A DNA stretch of 64,000 bases from Gemmatimonadota bacterium (GTDB lineage: Bacteria > Gemmatimonadota > Gemmatimonadetes > Gemmatimonadales > Gemmatimonadaceae), in contig JAPLKU010000003.1 in NCBI GenBank assembly GCA_026387935.1, positions 186,001 through 250,000 of the forward strand. Direction: 5' to 3'. The notes beneath the pieces are model-generated. The model was not told the origin of the DNA, ran no database searches, and saw nothing but the letters and a program-made list of their open reading frames with translations. Both the position numbers and the translations under genes were made by a program. Shown here piece after piece: positions 62,267-64,000 of this stretch (the first letter of the stretch is position 1; every line of letters starts with the position of its first letter).

Positions 62267-63868
62267 CTATTTTGCGGCGGGAAACGCCTTTCCGATTTCC
62301 GCGGCGGACCGGAGCGACAGCGCGCAAAAGGTCAGCGTGCCGTTCGCGCAGCTTCCGCTCACAGAGGTTGGCGCGCCAACAACAAACAAATTCTCGTGAC
62401 CGAATGCGCGCCCATGGGAGTCCACCACGCCAGTGGACGCATCGGTGCCCATGCGACAGCCGCCAGCCGGATGATCCTGGAAATTGTCGACGTTCGTGCG
62501 GATGATCTTGCCGTTGCCGGCCTTGGCCAACTTGTCAAAGAGCACGCGAATTGAGTCTTCCGTGTAGCCACGGAGGTCGCGCGATACTTGATCATCCTTG
62601 AATGACAGGTGCGGCGCCGGATCGCCAAACGGCGTTTTCTTCGTGGCGTCGAGCGTCAGTTCACTGTCACGCGCCGGAACGATGTCGTAGTACGCCCGCA
62701 CGCGCGCCGTGCCAGACTTCGTTCGCGTGCGCCAATCGGCAAGCATCGCATCGCCAAGCAATACCTTCCCGGCTTCATCCTTGAGTCGAGGTTCGCGGCC
62801 AACGGACGATTCCCAGACGCGCAGGTCATGCCGCAGGTACTTCTCGCCAAGCGGCTTTCGCATAAACTGCTTCGTGACGAGTGAATGCTGTTCGTTGAGG
62901 CCCGGATAGAGCGTGAGTGGCAGGTCAATGAAGGCCTGCACGTTGCGGTGACCGGTGAGGTACTTCCCAACGAGCCCCGCGCGATTCGCCACGCCATTCG
63001 GATTCTGGGAGTCACGCGAGTTAAGCAAGAGGTGCGCGCTCCAGGCATAACCCGCGGCGACGACGAACGTCTTTGCGCGAAACTCAATCTCCTGTCCAGG
63101 CCGGTCTCGCTCGACGGCGATTGCCGACACCACGCGTCCCTGCGCGTCTGTAGTCAGACGACGGACCACCGTGCGCATGTGAAGGTCCACCTTCTTCTGC
63201 GTGCGAAGCGGATTCCACGTCTGGTCTGGCGAGTACTTGGCTCCGACCGGGCAAATCGGAAAGCAGGTGTCATTTCGGCAGCAGGCGCCGCGCCCCTTGT
63301 AGGGTTGCGAGTTCTTCGCTGACGGCTGGCTCCACATGGACACGCCGGCGTCGTTCACCCATTTCTTGAGGATGCCGAGGTTGTACGTAAGCGGCAGCGG
63401 CGGCATGGGGAATGGGTTCGCGCGTGGATCCATTTCACGCGGACCCTGTTCCCCGCTTACGCCCATGCGCACCTCGGCCTCGTAGTAGTGCGGCTCGAGC
63501 TCCTCATATGACAGCGGCCAATCGTAGCCGACGCCGCAGAGCGACTTCGTCTTGAAATCCTCAGGCGCAAACCGTGGAGTGACGCCGCCCCAGTGCATGG
63601 CGAGCCCGCCAACGCACATCGAGCGCGATTGAATGCCGTTCGCATCGAGCCCGTCCACGTGATCATTCGGCCAGGGCGTGGAACCATAGTCCATCCAACG
63701 CTGGCGATTGGCCGCCCAGTTTGGCAGGGTCGGTTGATCATCACCGGCTTCGATCACCACGATGCTTGCGCGCCGTTCGTCGGTCAGCTTTGCTGCAATC
63801 ATGGCCGCCGAGATGCCACTCCCGATGATGCAGATGTCGCTCTCGATCACTCTCCGCATGGAAGACAT
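62267..63868 (-). CDS. GMC-family oxidoreductase (gluconate 2-dehydrogenase large-subunit-like)
   Basis: 533 residues from ATG at 63868 (MSSMRRVIES). FAD motif IIGSGISAAMIAAKLT, GGLAMHWGGVTPRFAPEDF, NDAGVSMWSQPSAKNSQPY with a Cys-rich piece ACCRNDTCFPICPVGA, AAGYAWSAHLL, and the C-terminal PAGGCRMGTDASTGVVD / LFVVGAPTSVSGSCANGTLT typical of GMC enzymes. The C-P-C-x-rich segment is seen in gluconate/fructose dehydrogenase large subunits. Its ATG shares one base with the stop of the upstream small subunit gene (TGATG). Substrate probably a sugar or alcohol; electron acceptor unknown. Confidence 0.88.
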   Translation of the reverse strand: MSSMRRVIESDICIIGSGISAAMIAAKLTDERRASIVVIEAGDDQPTLPNWAANRQRWMDYGSTPWPNDHVDGLDANGIQSRSMCVGGLAMHWGGVTPRFAPEDFKTKSLCGVGYDWPLSYEELEPHYYEAEVRMGVSGEQGPREMDPRANPFPMPPLPLTYNLGILKKWVNDAGVSMWSQPSAKNSQPYKGRGACCRNDTCFPICPVGAKYSPDQTWNPLRTQKKVDLHMRTVVRRLTTDAQGRVVSAIAVERDRPGQEIEFRAKTFVVAAGYAWSAHLLLNSRDSQNPNGVANRAGLVGKYLTGHRNVQAFIDLPLTLYPGLNEQHSLVTKQFMRKPLGEKYLRHDLRVWESSVGREPRLKDEAGKVLLGDAMLADWRTRTKSGTARVRAYYDIVPARDSELTLDATKKTPFGDPAPHLSFKDDQVSRDLRGYTEDSIRVLFDKLAKAGNGKIIRTNVDNFQDHPAGGCRMGTDASTGVVDSHGRAFGHENLFVVGAPTSVSGSCANGTLTFCALSLRSAAEIGKAFPAAK

Positions 63869-64000
63869 CACGCGCGTCCTCCCCGCTGCAGCGCGACCGG
63901 CTCTTTCGGAGAGTTGGCGAGCGGCCGGCACTGTTTTGGATCAATGATCCTGTTGTAGGCCAGATTCGTGGCGTCGGGTGATTCGAGGAAGTGCGCGAGC
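63868..64000 (-). CDS. Gluconate 2-dehydrogenase subunit 3-like protein (partial, N-terminus beyond window)
   Basis: Only the last ~44 residues are seen (LAHFLESPDATNLAYNRIID then KQCRPLANSPKEPVALQR), ending at the TGA that overlaps the GMC gene start. Placement upstream of a gluconate-dehydrogenase-type flavoprotein, translational coupling and the short tail fit a small subunit 3 (DUF1348-free GMC partner) protein. The identity rests mainly on context, so it is tentative. Confidence 0.55.
   Translation of the reverse strand, partial: LAHFLESPDATNLAYNRIIDPKQCRPLANSPKEPVALQRGGRA

Overview
The window is high-GC bacterial DNA with tightly packed genes, many ATGA, GTGA or TGATG overlaps, and no stretch over 300 bases without a gene. 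The gene set (DUF5916-family outer-membrane-type protein, several secreted serine hydrolases, a CocE/NonD hydrolase, ECF sigma/anti-sigma/PDZ operon, SufBCD-U-S iron-sulfur operon, MacA/LolD-type export genes, two-hydroxylase-like redox genes) fits a Gram-negative aerobic heterotroph, most likely Gemmatimonadota. The phylum is an inference from gene content; there is no rRNA, tRNA or CRISPR array in the window to settle it.

Layout. 1-4.7 kb: beta-oxidation genes (fadJ cut by the left edge, fadI), aerobic glycerol-3-phosphate dehydrogenase, and a histidine-box fatty acid hydroxylase-like membrane protein. 4.8-10 kb: greA with a terminator-like leader, metallo-beta-lactamase fold hydrolase, deoxyhypusine-synthase-like protein, LOG-family protein, alkaline-phosphatase-superfamily enzyme. 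10-20 kb: PlsC-type acyltransferase, queG, alpha/beta hydrolase, matrixin-like protease, sigma/anti-sigma/PDZ operon, beta-lactamase-fold hydrolase, SufT-like protein, RNase D, 7Fe ferredoxin. 20.5-28.7 kb: a xanthine-dehydrogenase-family molybdenum hydroxylase whose subunits are split over two loci (2Fe-2S and Mo subunits at 20.5-23.3 kb; FAD subunit and a MobA/MocA-like gene at 27.1-28.7 kb), separated by a serine hydrolase, YhbY, an M23 lipoprotein and a Fic-derived DNA-binding protein.

28.8-46.2 kb is the centrepiece: a polyunsaturated-fatty-acid (Pfa) type synthase. The order is enoyl reductase (PfaD/Pfa1), KS-AT-ACP plus KR-DH (PfaA/Pfa2), a 2715-residue KS-CLF-AT-DH-DH-DH-acyltransferase (PfaC/Pfa3), a stand-alone PlsC-type acyltransferase, then a convergent Sfp-type phosphopantetheinyl transferase. 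Order and the fused C-terminal acyltransferase resemble the myxobacterial pfa1-pfa2-pfa3 arrangement. PfaA is split by a -1 frame change between ACP and KR. At the break lie an in-frame G GGC CCC heptamer, a 5-nt spacer and a strong stem-loop containing the zero-frame stop: the layout of a programmed -1 frameshift site, though a sequencing or assembly error or a real mutation is not excluded. Only one ACP is present. Three exact 11-bp-spaced CTGTC repeats (Pho-box-like) lie upstream of the cluster.

46-64 kb: CocE/NonD hydrolase, a Spy-like periplasmic protein, the suf operon (sufB-[inverted-repeat element]-sufC-sufD-sufU-sufS), a small beta-barrel protein, a decayed ABC ATPase tail next to an intact LolD-type ATPase and its membrane fusion protein, a cytochrome c lipoprotein, a DUF5916 protein, an amidase, and a GMC oxidoreductase whose partner subunit is cut by the right edge. 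Working together: the Pfa module would make a long-chain (probably polyunsaturated) acyl chain on the PPTase-activated ACP, and the fused and free acyltransferases would place it on lyso-phospholipid; the nearby lipid genes supply a consistent but unproven context.
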